DNA of 64,000 nucleotides from JAJDUF01 sp965238265 (GTDB lineage: Bacteria; Chloroflexota; UBA11872; UBA12225; JAJDUF01): contig OZ250185.1 in NCBI GenBank assembly GCA_965238265.1, forward strand, positions 496,001 to 560,000. Reading direction: 5' to 3'. This document shows, piece by piece, positions 16,829-26,000 of this stretch. The position numbers and the translations under genes are program-made. The notes under the pieces were generated by a model, which was not told the DNA's origin, ran no database searches, and saw only the letters and a list, made by a program, of their open reading frames with translations. Numbering within the stretch: position 1 is the first letter of the stretch; every line of letters starts with the position of its first letter.

Positions 16829-17536
16829 ATGACGCGGTTGCTTATCCATGTCGAGGGTCAGACCGAAGAGACCTTCGTCGAGGGGGTGCTTGCGCCACAC
16901 CTTTACGAAGTCGGCTACGCCGTGGTCAGCGCCCGTTTGCTGGGCAACGCCCGTCAGCGCAGCCGGCGGGGCGGGGTCAAGCCTTGGCCGGCGGTTCGCA
17001 AGGAGATCGTAAATCATCTGCGGGAGGACCCCGGGTGCATCGCCAGTACCATGGTGGACTACTATGGGCTACCGCAGAGTGGCCAGCGAGCCTGGCCCGG
17101 ACGGGCGGCAGCGTCTCGGATCGCCTTGCCGGAGAAGGCCAGCATGATTGAGGATTGCCTCTTGGCCGATGTATGCGGACATATGGGCGGTAGCTTCAAT
17201 CCGCACCGATTTGTTCCGTATGTGACGATGCACGAGTTCGAGGCCATGCTCTTCAGTGATTGTGCTGCATTCGCCCGTGGGATTGGCCGCCCTGACCTAG
17301 CCCCGGCCATTCAATCAATCCGAGATGGATTTGCCAGCCCGGAAGCGATTGACGATTCTCCCGTCACCGCACCGTCCAAACGCATCGCAACGCTCGTCCC
17401 CGGATACCAGAAACCTACCCAGGGCACGTTCGCTATCCAAGCGATCGGTCTCGACACCATCCGCGCCCAGTGTCCGCATTTTCGGGCATGGCTGGAGCGG
17501 TTGGAAGGATTGCCGGCAGCGACTGGAGGCCACTGA
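16829..17536 (+). CDS. DUF4276 family protein (TOPRIM-like), partner of the AAA ATPase
   Basis: A 235-aa protein from ATG 16829 (MTRLLIHVEGQTEETFV), chosen over an upstream in-frame GTG because the family begins with this LLIxVEGxTEExFV motif. The Glu in VEGQTE and later acidic residues (MVDYYGLP, MHEFEAMLFSD) fit a TOPRIM-like metal site, suggesting nuclease activity. DUF4276 proteins commonly sit next to AAA_21 ATPases, as here. The ATPase plus TOPRIM arrangement is the logic of OLD and PARIS defence systems; I infer a related role. The gene is intact with no visible oddity. Confidence 0.82.
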   Translation: MTRLLIHVEGQTEETFVEGVLAPHLYEVGYAVVSARLLGNARQRSRRGGVKPWPAVRKEIVNHLREDPGCIASTMVDYYGLPQSGQRAWPGRAAASRIALPEKASMIEDCLLADVCGHMGGSFNPHRFVPYVTMHEFEAMLFSDCAAFARGIGRPDLAPAIQSIRDGFASPEAIDDSPVTAPSKRIATLVPGYQKPTQGTFAIQAIGLDTIRAQCPHFRAWLERLEGLPAATGGH

Positions 17537-17571
17537 CGACACCCCACCCGCGTCCAGTTGCAGTTATAGGG

Positions 17572-17624
17572 AGTTTAGCCAGTTTATGTTTTTCTTGTAA
17601 ACTGGGATAAACTTGCTATAAACT
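17572..17624 (+). promoter_or_regulatory. Operator-like cluster of TAAACT/AGTTTA boxes
   Basis: Within 53 bases directly upstream of the ATPase start (17631) there are two AGTTTA boxes (17572, 17581) and three TAAACT boxes (17598, 17608, 17619), the reverse complement of the former. Spacings are 9, 10 and 11 bases, about one helical turn. This AT-rich island stands out in GC-rich DNA. It looks like an operator for a multimeric regulator, or the ATPase's own binding array. Confidence 0.5.
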
Positions 17625-17630
17625 GATCGC

Positions 17631-18828
17631 ATGGACCCCATCCGTAACCCCTACGCGCCCGGAGCGGGTACCCAGCCGCCGGAGCTGGCCGGCCGCCACG
17701 AGGTCCGCGAGACCGCGCGGATTGCCTTGGCGCGCACCAAGATCGGGCGCCCGAGCAAGAGTATGCTCATGGTTGGCTTGCGGGGGGGTGGGGAAAACCG
17801 TACTGCTGGACCGCATTCGGGAGGACGCCGAGGCGAACGGCATCTACACGTTGCGGATCGAAGCACCCGAAAATCGTTCTCTTCCCTCCATTTTGGCGCC
17901 GCAGTTGCATCTGGCCTTGTTGAGGCTCTCGAATAGATGGAATGCAAAACGACTGGCCCAACGCGCTCTGCGAAGGCTGGCGGGGTTTGCCAGCGCGCTG
18001 AAGGTGAAGTACGAGGACATCGAGGTCGGTTTGGACTTCGATCCCGAACCCGGACCAGCGAGCAACGGAGACTTGGAGATCGACTTACAGGACCTGTTCG
18101 AAGCCGTCGGCGACGCCGCCAAGGCGGGAGGAAGCTGCGTGGCGCTCTTCGTTGACGAGCTCCAATACGTGCAAGAGGATGAGCTTGCGGCCCTGATCGC
18201 GGCATTGCACCGGACGGCTCAACGGCGGCTCCCCGTGACCATGGTCGGGGCCGGCCTCCCCCAGGTGCGCGGTCACATGGGGAAAGCGAAGACCTACGCC
18301 GAGCGGCTGTTCGAGTTCTCCGAAATCGGATCGCTGTCAACCGAAGACGCCAAGCTGGCGATTGCCAAGCCCGCGCAAGACGAAGGCGTAGAGATAGAAG
18401 CCCCCGCCCTCGACGCTATAGTTGCCCAAACTCGATGCTATCCCTACTTTCTGCAGGAGTGGGGCAAGCACGTATGGGATGTCGCCGAGCACTCTCCCAT
18501 CACGGCTTCCAGTGTTGAAATCGCTTCCAGTCAGGCCATCGCCGCCCTCGATGCGAGTTTCTTCGGGGTCAGGTTCGACCGGCTTACGCCCGTAGAGAAA
18601 CGCTACCTGCGAGCGATGGCCCATCTGGGCGTGGGGCCGCATCGTTCCGGTGGCATTGCCCAGATACTTGGCCGTCCCGTGACCTCTTTAGGCACCACCC
18701 GCAGCCAGCTAATCAATAAAGGCATGATCTGGAGTCCGAGTCACGGAGATACCGCCTTTACCGTTCCGATGTTTGACGAGTTTATGTTGCGTATCATGCC
18801 CGGCGATGAGTGGCGGCGGCCCCAATAG
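17631..18828 (+). CDS. AAA ATP-binding protein (mobile-element/archaeal-ATPase type), frameshifted in the P-loop
   Basis: The reading starts at ATG 17631 (MDPIRNPYAPGAGTQPPELA) and shifts frame at a G7 run (17782-17788) inside the Walker A motif. With one G fewer the motif reads MVGLRGVGKTVLLDRI, a perfect P-loop, and the protein is about 398 aa. Downstream are Walker B (VALFVDELQYV), sensor-like MVGAGLPQV, CYPYFLQEWGKHVW and a C-terminal winged helix (TSLGTTRSQLINKGMI). Such ATPases usually open with NPYxPGAGxxPPxLAGR and are linked to mobile or defence loci. As sequenced, translation would restart at 17722 at best and lack the P-loop start. A TAAACT box array lies just upstream. Confidence 0.78.
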
Positions 18829-18907
18829 CGGCGCGAATCGGCCTGTCCACTCGCCACTGCTATAATCCATACCGCGCTCCACTCTCCACTAACCACTGAG
18901 TAAGCCT

Positions 18908-19996
18908 ATGGCTATGCCCGCCGGCTCTCCGGCGCCCGCTGCCACTCCCGAGGATGTCCACGTCGTCCCCATCGGCGCTCTCCGGGCCACCGCGCTCGCT
19001 TTGCTCCGGCAGGTGCGTGTGCCGCCGGATCATGCCGAGCAGATCGTGGAAGTCCTGATTGATACCGAGCTACGGGGCTACAGCGACCACGGCATCCTCA
19101 GCTTGGGCCGGCTGATTGACCGCTGCCGGACGGGCGCCGTCAATCCGACCCCCCAGCCCCGGATCGTGCGCGAGTCGCCGGCGGCCATGCTTTTGGACGC
19201 CGACCAGGGCTGCGGCATCATCGCGTCCCGGCAGGCAATGGACTGGTGCATTGCGGCGGCGCGCACGCAGGGCCTCGCCAGCGCCGGCGTGACCAACTCC
19301 AGCCATTTCATCGGGTGCGCCTTCTATGTCGAGATGGCAGCCCGCGCCGGGATGATCGGCTTTGCCTGCGGCTCGGCCGGCCAGGCCATGCCCCCACCGG
19401 GCGGGCTGACGGCCACCCTAGGCACCAATCCGCTCGGCTACGCCTATCCCGCCAGACGCCACGATCCGGTCATCCTGGATATGGCCACCACTGCCAGCGC
19501 CGGCGCCAAGATCAGCCTGGCAGCGCAAGCCGGGCACCCCATCGAGCCGGGCCTACTCACCGATGCCGCCGGCAATCCGACGACCGACCCGCGCGTCCTG
19601 GGCGCCGGCGGGCTGATGCTGCCAATGGGCGGCTATAAGGGGTTCGGCTTGGCGATGGTCGTAGACTGTCTGGCCGGCGTATTGACCGGCGCCGGCTTTG
19701 CGCTCACCGGCGCCATCACGCACGGCCAGGCGGGACACTTCTTCTGGGCGCTCAACATCGAAGCCTACCTGCCGCTGCACCAATTCCTGTCCCGCGTTGA
19801 CGAGCAGATTGACCAGATCAAACAGTCCCGCCGGGCGCCCGGCGTCAGCGAGATTTTAGTGCCGGGCGAGCGCGGTCAACGGCGGCGGCGGCAACTGTAC
19901 CGGAGCGGCAAGGTGCCGCTGCCGACCGTGAGTTGGGCCGAGCTAGGACGGCTCTGCGCCGACTTGGACGTACCCGCCCCACCCCGCGAGCGGTAG
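18908..19996 (+). CDS. Ldh family NAD(P)-dependent oxidoreductase (malate/L-lactate dehydrogenase type 2)
   Basis: This 362-aa protein belongs to the non-Rossmann malate/L-lactate dehydrogenase family (YlbC, ComC, DlgD). It shows the helical N-terminus (HAEQIVEVLIDTELRGYSDHG, at residues about 42-62), the conserved NSSHFIGCAFYVEMAA with the catalytic His, ATLGTNPLGYAYPA, and LPMGGYKGFGLAMVVD near the C-terminus. These enzymes interconvert 2-oxo and 2-hydroxy acids. The C-terminal tail has a basic patch (GERGQRRRRQLY). It is a single gene between two defence blocks, and a palindromic repeat follows. Confidence 0.88.
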   Translation: MAMPAGSPAPAATPEDVHVVPIGALRATALALLRQVRVPPDHAEQIVEVLIDTELRGYSDHGILSLGRLIDRCRTGAVNPTPQPRIVRESPAAMLLDADQGCGIIASRQAMDWCIAAARTQGLASAGVTNSSHFIGCAFYVEMAARAGMIGFACGSAGQAMPPPGGLTATLGTNPLGYAYPARRHDPVILDMATTASAGAKISLAAQAGHPIEPGLLTDAAGNPTTDPRVLGAGGLMLPMGGYKGFGLAMVVDCLAGVLTGAGFALTGAITHGQAGHFFWALNIEAYLPLHQFLSRVDEQIDQIKQSRRAPGVSEILVPGERGQRRRRQLYRSGKVPLPTVSWAELGRLCADLDVPAPPRER

Positions 19997-20036
19997 CAGC
20001 CATGGTGGGGAGCTGGAGTCGACCCCGCCGCCGTAC

Positions 20037-20077
20037 GCCCCCTCTCCACATGGTGGAGAGGGGGCCGGGGGGTGAGG
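20037..20077. repeat. Palindromic repeat, family D (CCCTCTCCAC/GTGGAGAGGG)
   Basis: GCCCCCTCTCCAC (20037-20049) and GTGGAGAGGGGGC (20053-20065) form a perfect 13-bp stem with an ATG loop, followed by CGGGGGGTGAGG. A second copy lies at 34452-34494. It may act as a transcription terminator after the Ldh gene. Confidence 0.8.
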
Positions 20078-20135
20078 CCCGCCCCATCTCCCTGCTACAA
20101 TCCACCGCACTCACCACTCGCCCAGGGAGGCCTCC

Positions 20136-22973
20136 ATGCCACCACGTGCCCGCGCCAGGCAGCCCAAGACCGTCTCTACCAGCCGGCACAACGAGGCCTC
20201 CCGCCCCAACATCCCCACCGCCGAATACCAGCCGGCGATGACCGACGAGGAGCAGCGCGCCATCCCCGTCGCCTACCCGCGCAACACCGACCTCGACCCG
20301 CAGCTCGTCTGGCGGGGCAAGGACGTGCAGGATCAGTCCGACTTGGTCGCCCATGCGCCCCCGCTCTACATCCAGGAAAAGGTCCACCCCAAGGTCCTCA
20401 TTGCCGACCTCATGGCTACGAGCCGGGCCACTGAGCAGCAGCCACGGTACACGCAGCCCGATCTCTTTGCCGACTTCAACGGCCTGCCGGCCGGCGCCGA
20501 CCGCACCGACTTCTATCAGCACGACGCCAACTGGTCCAACCGCATGATCCTCGGCGATAGCCTCCAGGTGATGGCCTCGCTCGCCGAGCGCGAGGGCCTG
20601 CGCGGGAAGGTGCAGTGCATCTACCTGGACCCGCCCTACGGCATCAAGTTCAACTCCAACTTCCAGTGGTCCACCACCAGCCGCGACGTGCGCGACGGCA
20701 ACGCCGCCCACGTCACCCGCGAGCCAGAGCAGGTCAAGGCCTTCCGCGATACCTGGCGCGACGGCATCCACTCCTACCTCTCCTACCTCCGCGACCGCCT
20801 CACCATCGCCCGCGACCTGCTCGCCGAATCCGGCTCCATCTTCGTGCAGATCGGCGACGAGAACGTCCATCGCGTCCGAGCAGTGATGGACGAGGTGTTC
20901 GGGGAGGATAACTTTGTCAGCCAGATAGACTTCAAGAAAACTGCCGGACAAACCGATAATGTAATGGCCAACATACGAGACTATATTCTTTGGTATTCAC
21001 GTTCTTCCACATCAATGAAATCGAGGCGAATGCTAACTGATAAGGATTCAACCAATGTCTCTTCGCAATTCAGATGGGTTGAGTTGGATCCTTGGCACAC
21101 CGAGCGTTATACGGATAGCCTGACCAGTGAATCAGGGAAAAGACTGCGCTATGCAGATATTACTTCTGCTACCGGTGGACAGAGTTCCACTTTCCCATAC
21201 TACTTCGAAGGCACGGAATTCAGACCTTCTGGGAAGAGAGGATGGTCTACATCGATGTCTGGACTCGACAGGATGAGATATGCAAATAGGATGTACGCCT
21301 CTGGAAAAACCTTGCAATACAAGCGTTATCTCAGTGATTACCCAGTGTCACCTATTACTGCATCTTGGGACGATACTGTCGTAAGTGGTTTCGGCGATAG
21401 TCGAATATATATTGTTCAGACTTCGCGGAAAGTTGTAGAACGCTGCATCCTGATGACCACCGACCCCGGCGACCTCGTGCTCGATCCGACCTGCGGCTCC
21501 GGCACCACCGCCTACGTCGCCGAGCAGTGGGGCCGGCGCTGGATTACGATAGATACCAGCCGCGTCGCGCTCGCGCTGGCCCGCGCCCGCATCATGGGCG
21601 CCCGCTACCCGTACTACCTGCTGGCCGATAGCCAAGCCGGGAAAGCAAAGCAAGCCGAGTTGTCGCACAGCCTGCCGTTGGACGACCCAACCTACGGCGA
21701 CATTCGGCAAGGCTTCGTCTATCAGCGCGTCCCCCACATCACGCTCCGCGCCATCGCCAACAACGCCGAGATAGACGTTATCTGGGAGCAATACGAGCGC
21801 CAGCTCGCCCCCCTCCGCGAGCAGTTATCGGCAGCCAGCGGTAGCCGTCCCCCCGCAGAGCGGGGGGACCATAGGGGGGCCGAGCAGCAAGGCCCGCTCG
21901 AAGAGTGGCAAGTGCCGCGCGAGCGGCCGGACGATTGGCCGGCGGAGACGGAGCCGCTGCTGGCCGAGTTCTGGAAGACGCGCATCGCGCGGCAGCGGGA
22001 GATAGACGCCTCTATCGCCGCCAAGGCCGACTACGAATACCTGTACGACAAGCCCTACGAGGACAAGAAGACCGTCCGCGTGGCCGGGCAGTTCACCGTC
22101 GAGAGCATCTCGCCGCACCGCACGCTGGCCGTAGACGAAGACGGCGAGTTCATCGAGGGCATCGCCGAGCAGCCGGGCAGCTACGGCTACGACTTTGCCA
22201 CCGTCATCCTCGAAAACCTGAAGACCGCTGGCGTCCAGCAAGCCCACAAGGAAGACCGCATCGAGTTCACCTCCCTCACGCCCTGGCCAGGCTATCTCGT
22301 CTGCGCCGAGGGCCGGGTCAGTGGTCAGGAATCAGAGGCCGATGAACGCCGCGCCGCCGTATTCATCGGCCCGGAGTTCGGCACCGTCTCCCGTCCCGAC
22401 CTTGTCGAGGCCGCCCGCGAGGCCGCGGAAGCCGGATTCGACCTGCTGATCGCCTGCGCCTTCAACTACGACGCCCACTCTACGGAGTTCGAGCGGCTCG
22501 GCCGCATCCCGGTGCTGAAAGCCCGCATGAACAACGACCTGCACATGGCCAACGACCTGAAGAACACCGGCCACGGCAACCTGTTCGTCGTTTTCGGCGA
22601 ACCGGACATCGCCATCCTTGACGCCGAGGACGGGCAGGTCCAAGTCAAGGTCAACGGCGTAGATGTATTCCATCCCAATACGGGTGAGGTGCGGAGCGAC
22701 GGGCCGGAAGGGATCGCCTGCTGGTTCATAGACGCCGACTACAACGAGGAGAGCTTTTTCGTCCGCCAGGCCTACTTCCTCGGCGCCAGCGATCCGTACA
22801 AGTCATTGAAGACGACGCTGAAGGGAGAGATCAACGCCGCGGCCTGGGCCACGCTGCACAGCGACACCTCGCGGCCCTTCCCCCGGCCGGAGTCGGGACG
22901 CATCGCCGTCAAGGTCATCAACCACCTCGGCGACGAGGTAATGAAGGTGTTTAGAGTGGCCAGTAGCAAATAG
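20136..22973 (+). CDS. Type III-like DNA methyltransferase (Mod) of a restriction-modification pair
   Basis: This 945-aa protein is a beta-class amino-methyltransferase: catalytic DPPY at residues 165-168 (YLDPPYGIKF) precedes the AdoMet-binding DPTCGSGTT at about 450. The target-recognition region lies between them. That segment (about 20905-21440) is visibly AT-richer than the rest of the gene, suggesting replacement by recombination. A 36-bp intergenic-type repeat sits in frame at 21846-21881 (residues 571-582). The long C-terminal region (about residues 590-945) contains FIGPEFGTVSRPDLVEAA and LLIACAFNYDAH and is shared by methyltransferases of this subgroup. The nuclease/helicase gene follows after 88 bases, so they form an operon. 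Confidence 0.88.
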   Translation: MPPRARARQPKTVSTSRHNEASRPNIPTAEYQPAMTDEEQRAIPVAYPRNTDLDPQLVWRGKDVQDQSDLVAHAPPLYIQEKVHPKVLIADLMATSRATEQQPRYTQPDLFADFNGLPAGADRTDFYQHDANWSNRMILGDSLQVMASLAEREGLRGKVQCIYLDPPYGIKFNSNFQWSTTSRDVRDGNAAHVTREPEQVKAFRDTWRDGIHSYLSYLRDRLTIARDLLAESGSIFVQIGDENVHRVRAVMDEVFGEDNFVSQIDFKKTAGQTDNVMANIRDYILWYSRSSTSMKSRRMLTDKDSTNVSSQFRWVELDPWHTERYTDSLTSESGKRLRYADITSATGGQSSTFPYYFEGTEFRPSGKRGWSTSMSGLDRMRYANRMYASGKTLQYKRYLSDYPVSPITASWDDTVVSGFGDSRIYIVQTSRKVVERCILMTTDPGDLVLDPTCGSGTTAYVAEQWGRRWITIDTSRVALALARARIMGARYPYYLLADSQAGKAKQAELSHSLPLDDPTYGDIRQGFVYQRVPHITLRAIANNAEIDVIWEQYERQLAPLREQLSAASGSRPPAERGDHRGAEQQGPLEEWQVPRERPDDWPAETEPLLAEFWKTRIARQREIDASIAAKADYEYLYDKPYEDKKTVRVAGQFTVESISPHRTLAVDEDGEFIEGIAEQPGSYGYDFATVILENLKTAGVQQAHKEDRIEFTSLTPWPGYLVCAEGRVSGQESEADERRAAVFIGPEFGTVSRPDLVEAAREAAEAGFDLLIACAFNYDAHSTEFERLGRIPVLKARMNNDLHMANDLKNTGHGNLFVVFGEPDIAILDAEDGQVQVKVNGVDVFHPNTGEVRSDGPEGIACWFIDADYNEESFFVRQAYFLGASDPYKSLKTTLKGEINAAAWATLHSDTSRPFPRPESGRIAVKVINHLGDEVMKVFRVASSK
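21846..21881 (+). repeat. Intergenic repeat inserted in frame in the methyltransferase gene
   Basis: CGTCCCCCCGCAGAGCGG followed by GGGGACCATAGGGGGGCC matches the intergenic element seen at 23000, 36760 and 60104. Its 36 bp encode 12 residues (RPPAERGDHRGA) with no stop, between SAASGS and EQQGPLEEW, so the host gene stays open. Confidence 0.85.
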
Positions 22974-23035
22974 CGTCATTCCCGCGAACGCGGGAATCCC
23001 CGTCCCCCTGCACAGCGGGGGGACCATAGGGGGGC
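22974..23035. repeat. Compound repeat (family A palindrome plus CCATAGGGGGG element)
   Basis: TTCCCGCGAACGCGGGAA palindrome followed directly by CGTCCCCCTGC...GGGGGGACCATAGGGGGG. It fills the gap between the methyltransferase and nuclease genes. The same compound order occurs at 36734 and 60076. Confidence 0.85.
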
Positions 23036-23061
23036 GGAATCCGACTGGCCGGAGGCCACCC

Positions 23062-26000
23062 ATGGAAGATCGGTTCTTCGCACAGCCTGTCCTCAACGCT
23101 CCCTATAGCTACCCGGCCCGGCATTGGGAGCTTGACGACGACGGGCAGCCAACCCAGCAGATCATCGAGCGGCGGCGCAGCGCAGAGTTCATCACCCCCA
23201 TCCCCAAGCCGCGGCGCCGCCGGGTGGGGAGTAGCCAGCAACAGTTGGTGTTCGACGAGGATGATGGGCTGTCTACTACGGAGCAGCAGTATGCGCGCAC
23301 GGCCGAAATCGTCAACGAGATTCGCCAGCACGTTGACCGCTGGCGCAGCCTGCCCAACCCCCGTGACTGGCGCGTGACGCCCGAAACCGCGCGGCTGCTC
23401 CAGCATTGGCGGCACTACCGGTTCAGCGACATCCGCCCCTTCTTCTGCCAGGTCGAGGCCGTCGAGACGGTGATCTGGCTGACGGAGGTGGCGCCCCACA
23501 TGGGCCGGACGGGAACACGGTTCCTGGATCACCTCGCCAACGCCAACAGCGAGGCCAACCCGGAGCTACTGCGCCTAGCCCTGAAGATGGCTACCGGCGC
23601 GGGCAAGACGACCGTGATGGCCATGATTATCGCCTGGCAGACCATCAACGCCGTCCGACATCCCAACAGTAGAAGGTTCACGCGCGGGTTCCTGGTCGTG
23701 ACCCCCGGCATCACCATTAAGGATCGCCTGCGCGTGCTGCAGCCCAACGATCCGGACAGCTACTACACCAGCCGGGAGCTGGTGCCCAACGATATGCGCG
23801 GCGACCTGGAGCGCGCCAAGATCGTCATTACCAACTACCATGCCTTTATGCAGCGCGAGCGGCTGGAGCTTTCCAAGGGTGGCCGGGCGCTCCTGCAAGG
23901 CCGGGGCGCCGCGCTGGACACGCAGGAAACCGCCGGCCAGATGATCCAGCGGGTCATGCCGGAGCTGATGGGCCTGAAGCACATTCTGGCGCTGAACGAC
24001 GAGGGGCACCACTGCTACCGCCGGAAGCCCGGCGAGAGCGAAGAAGGCCGGCTGACGCGCGAGGACAGCCAAGAAGCCAAGAAGAACGAGGCGGCCGCCC
24101 GCGTCTGGATATCGGGGCTGGAAGCCGTCAAGCGCAAAATCGGCCTCCGGCAGGTCTATGACCTGTCGGCAACACCCTTCTTCCTGCGCGGCTCCGGCTA
24201 TGCCGAGGGCACCCTGTTCCCCTGGACGGTGAGCGATTTTTCCCTGATGGACGCCATCGAGTGCGGCATCGTCAAGCTGCCGCGCGTGCCCGTCGCCGAC
24301 AACATCCCCGGCGGCGACATGCCCACGTACCGCAACCTATGGGAGCATATCCGCACCAGGATGCCGAAAGCCGGTCGCGGCAAAGCGAAGAACCTCGATC
24401 CGCTCGCCCTGCCCCCGCAGCTTGAATCGGCCTTGGCGGCCCTTTACGGCCATTACGAGAAAACCTACAAGCTGTGGGCGGCGGCGGAGATTTCCGTACT
24501 GCCCTGCTTCATCATCGTCTGCAATAACACCTCCACGTCCAAGCTGGTCTACGACTACATCTCCGGTTTCCGGCACGCGCGCGCGGACGGCCCGACCACC
24601 TTCCACAACGGGCGGCTGGCGCTGTTTCGCAACTTCGAAGATTCCGGCAACCGCCTCGCTAGGCCCCGCACGCTGTTGATAGACAGCGAACAGCTTGAGT
24701 CCGGTGACGCGCTGGATCGCAACTTCCGCACCATGGCCGCCGATCAGATCGAGCGCTTCCGGCGGGAACGGCGCGCACGCACCGGCGACGCTCGCCAGGC
24801 CGACAACATCAGCGACCAGGACCTACTCCGCGAGGTGACGAACACCGTCGGCAAAGAGGATCGTCTGGGTGGGCAGATCCGCTGCGTCGTATCGGTCTCC
24901 ATGCTCACCGAGGGCTGGGACGCGAATACCGTCACCCATATTCTCGGCGTGCGCGCCTTTGGGACCCAGCTACTGTGCGAGCAGGTCATCGGCCGGGCGC
25001 TACGCCGCCGCTCCTACGACCTCAACGATGCTGACCTGTTCGAGGTCGAGTACGCCGACGTGCTCGGCATCCCGTTCGACTTCACGGCCAAGCCGGTCGT
25101 TGCCCCGCCGAAGCGGCCGCGCCAGGTCACACAAGTCCGGGCGGTAAGCCCTGAACGCGACCACCTCGAAATCCGCTTCCCGCGCGTCTTGGGGTATCGC
25201 GTGGACCCGCCCAAGGATGAGCTTGCCGCGCAGTTCACCGCCGACTCCGTCCTGACGCTGACGCCCGATCTCGTTGGCCCGACCAGAACCAGGAACGAGG
25301 GCATCATCGGTGAAGGGGTGGACCTCAACCTCATCGAGAACGGCAACCTCCGCCGCGCCACCCTGCTGTATCACCTCACCCAACGCTTGCTCTACACCAA
25401 GTATCGCGATCCTAATGCCGAGCCGAAGCTGCACCTTTTCGGCAAGTTGAAGGGAATCGTCGGGCAGTGGCTCAATAGCTGCCTGGTCTGCAAGGGCGGA
25501 ACCAATCCCGCGCAGCTCATGTACCAGGAGCTGGCCGACATGGCCGCCGAGCGCATCGCGGCCGCCATCACCCGCCGCCATGCGGGCGAGCGCCCGGTCA
25601 GGGCACTGCTCGATCCCTTCAACCCGACCGGCTCGACCAGGCACGTGAACTTCAGCACCGCCAAGACGGACCTCTGGAAGACCGACCCGTGTAAGTGCCA
25701 CATCAACTGGGTCGTCCGGGATGGCGGCTGGGAGGGCGAGCTTTGCCGCGCGGTTGAGGCGCATCCGCGGGTGCGGGCCTACGTCAAGAATCATAGCCTC
25801 GGGCTGGAAGTCCCCTATCGGTTCGGCTCCCAACCCCGTACTTATTTGCCCGACTTCATCGTCCTGGTAGACGACGGACGCGGCGACGACGACCTGCTGC
25901 ACCTCGTCGTCGAGATCAAGGGCTACCGGGGTGAAGACGCCAAGGTGAAGAAGGAAACCATGGAAGCCTACTGGATTCCTGGGGTGAACAACCTCGGAGA

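Noticed and set aside
19845..20951. Long open frame (368 codons) antisense to the Ldh and methyltransferase genes
   Set aside because: Composition is that of a GC-rich shadow, with no family similarity; both sense genes have clear motifs.
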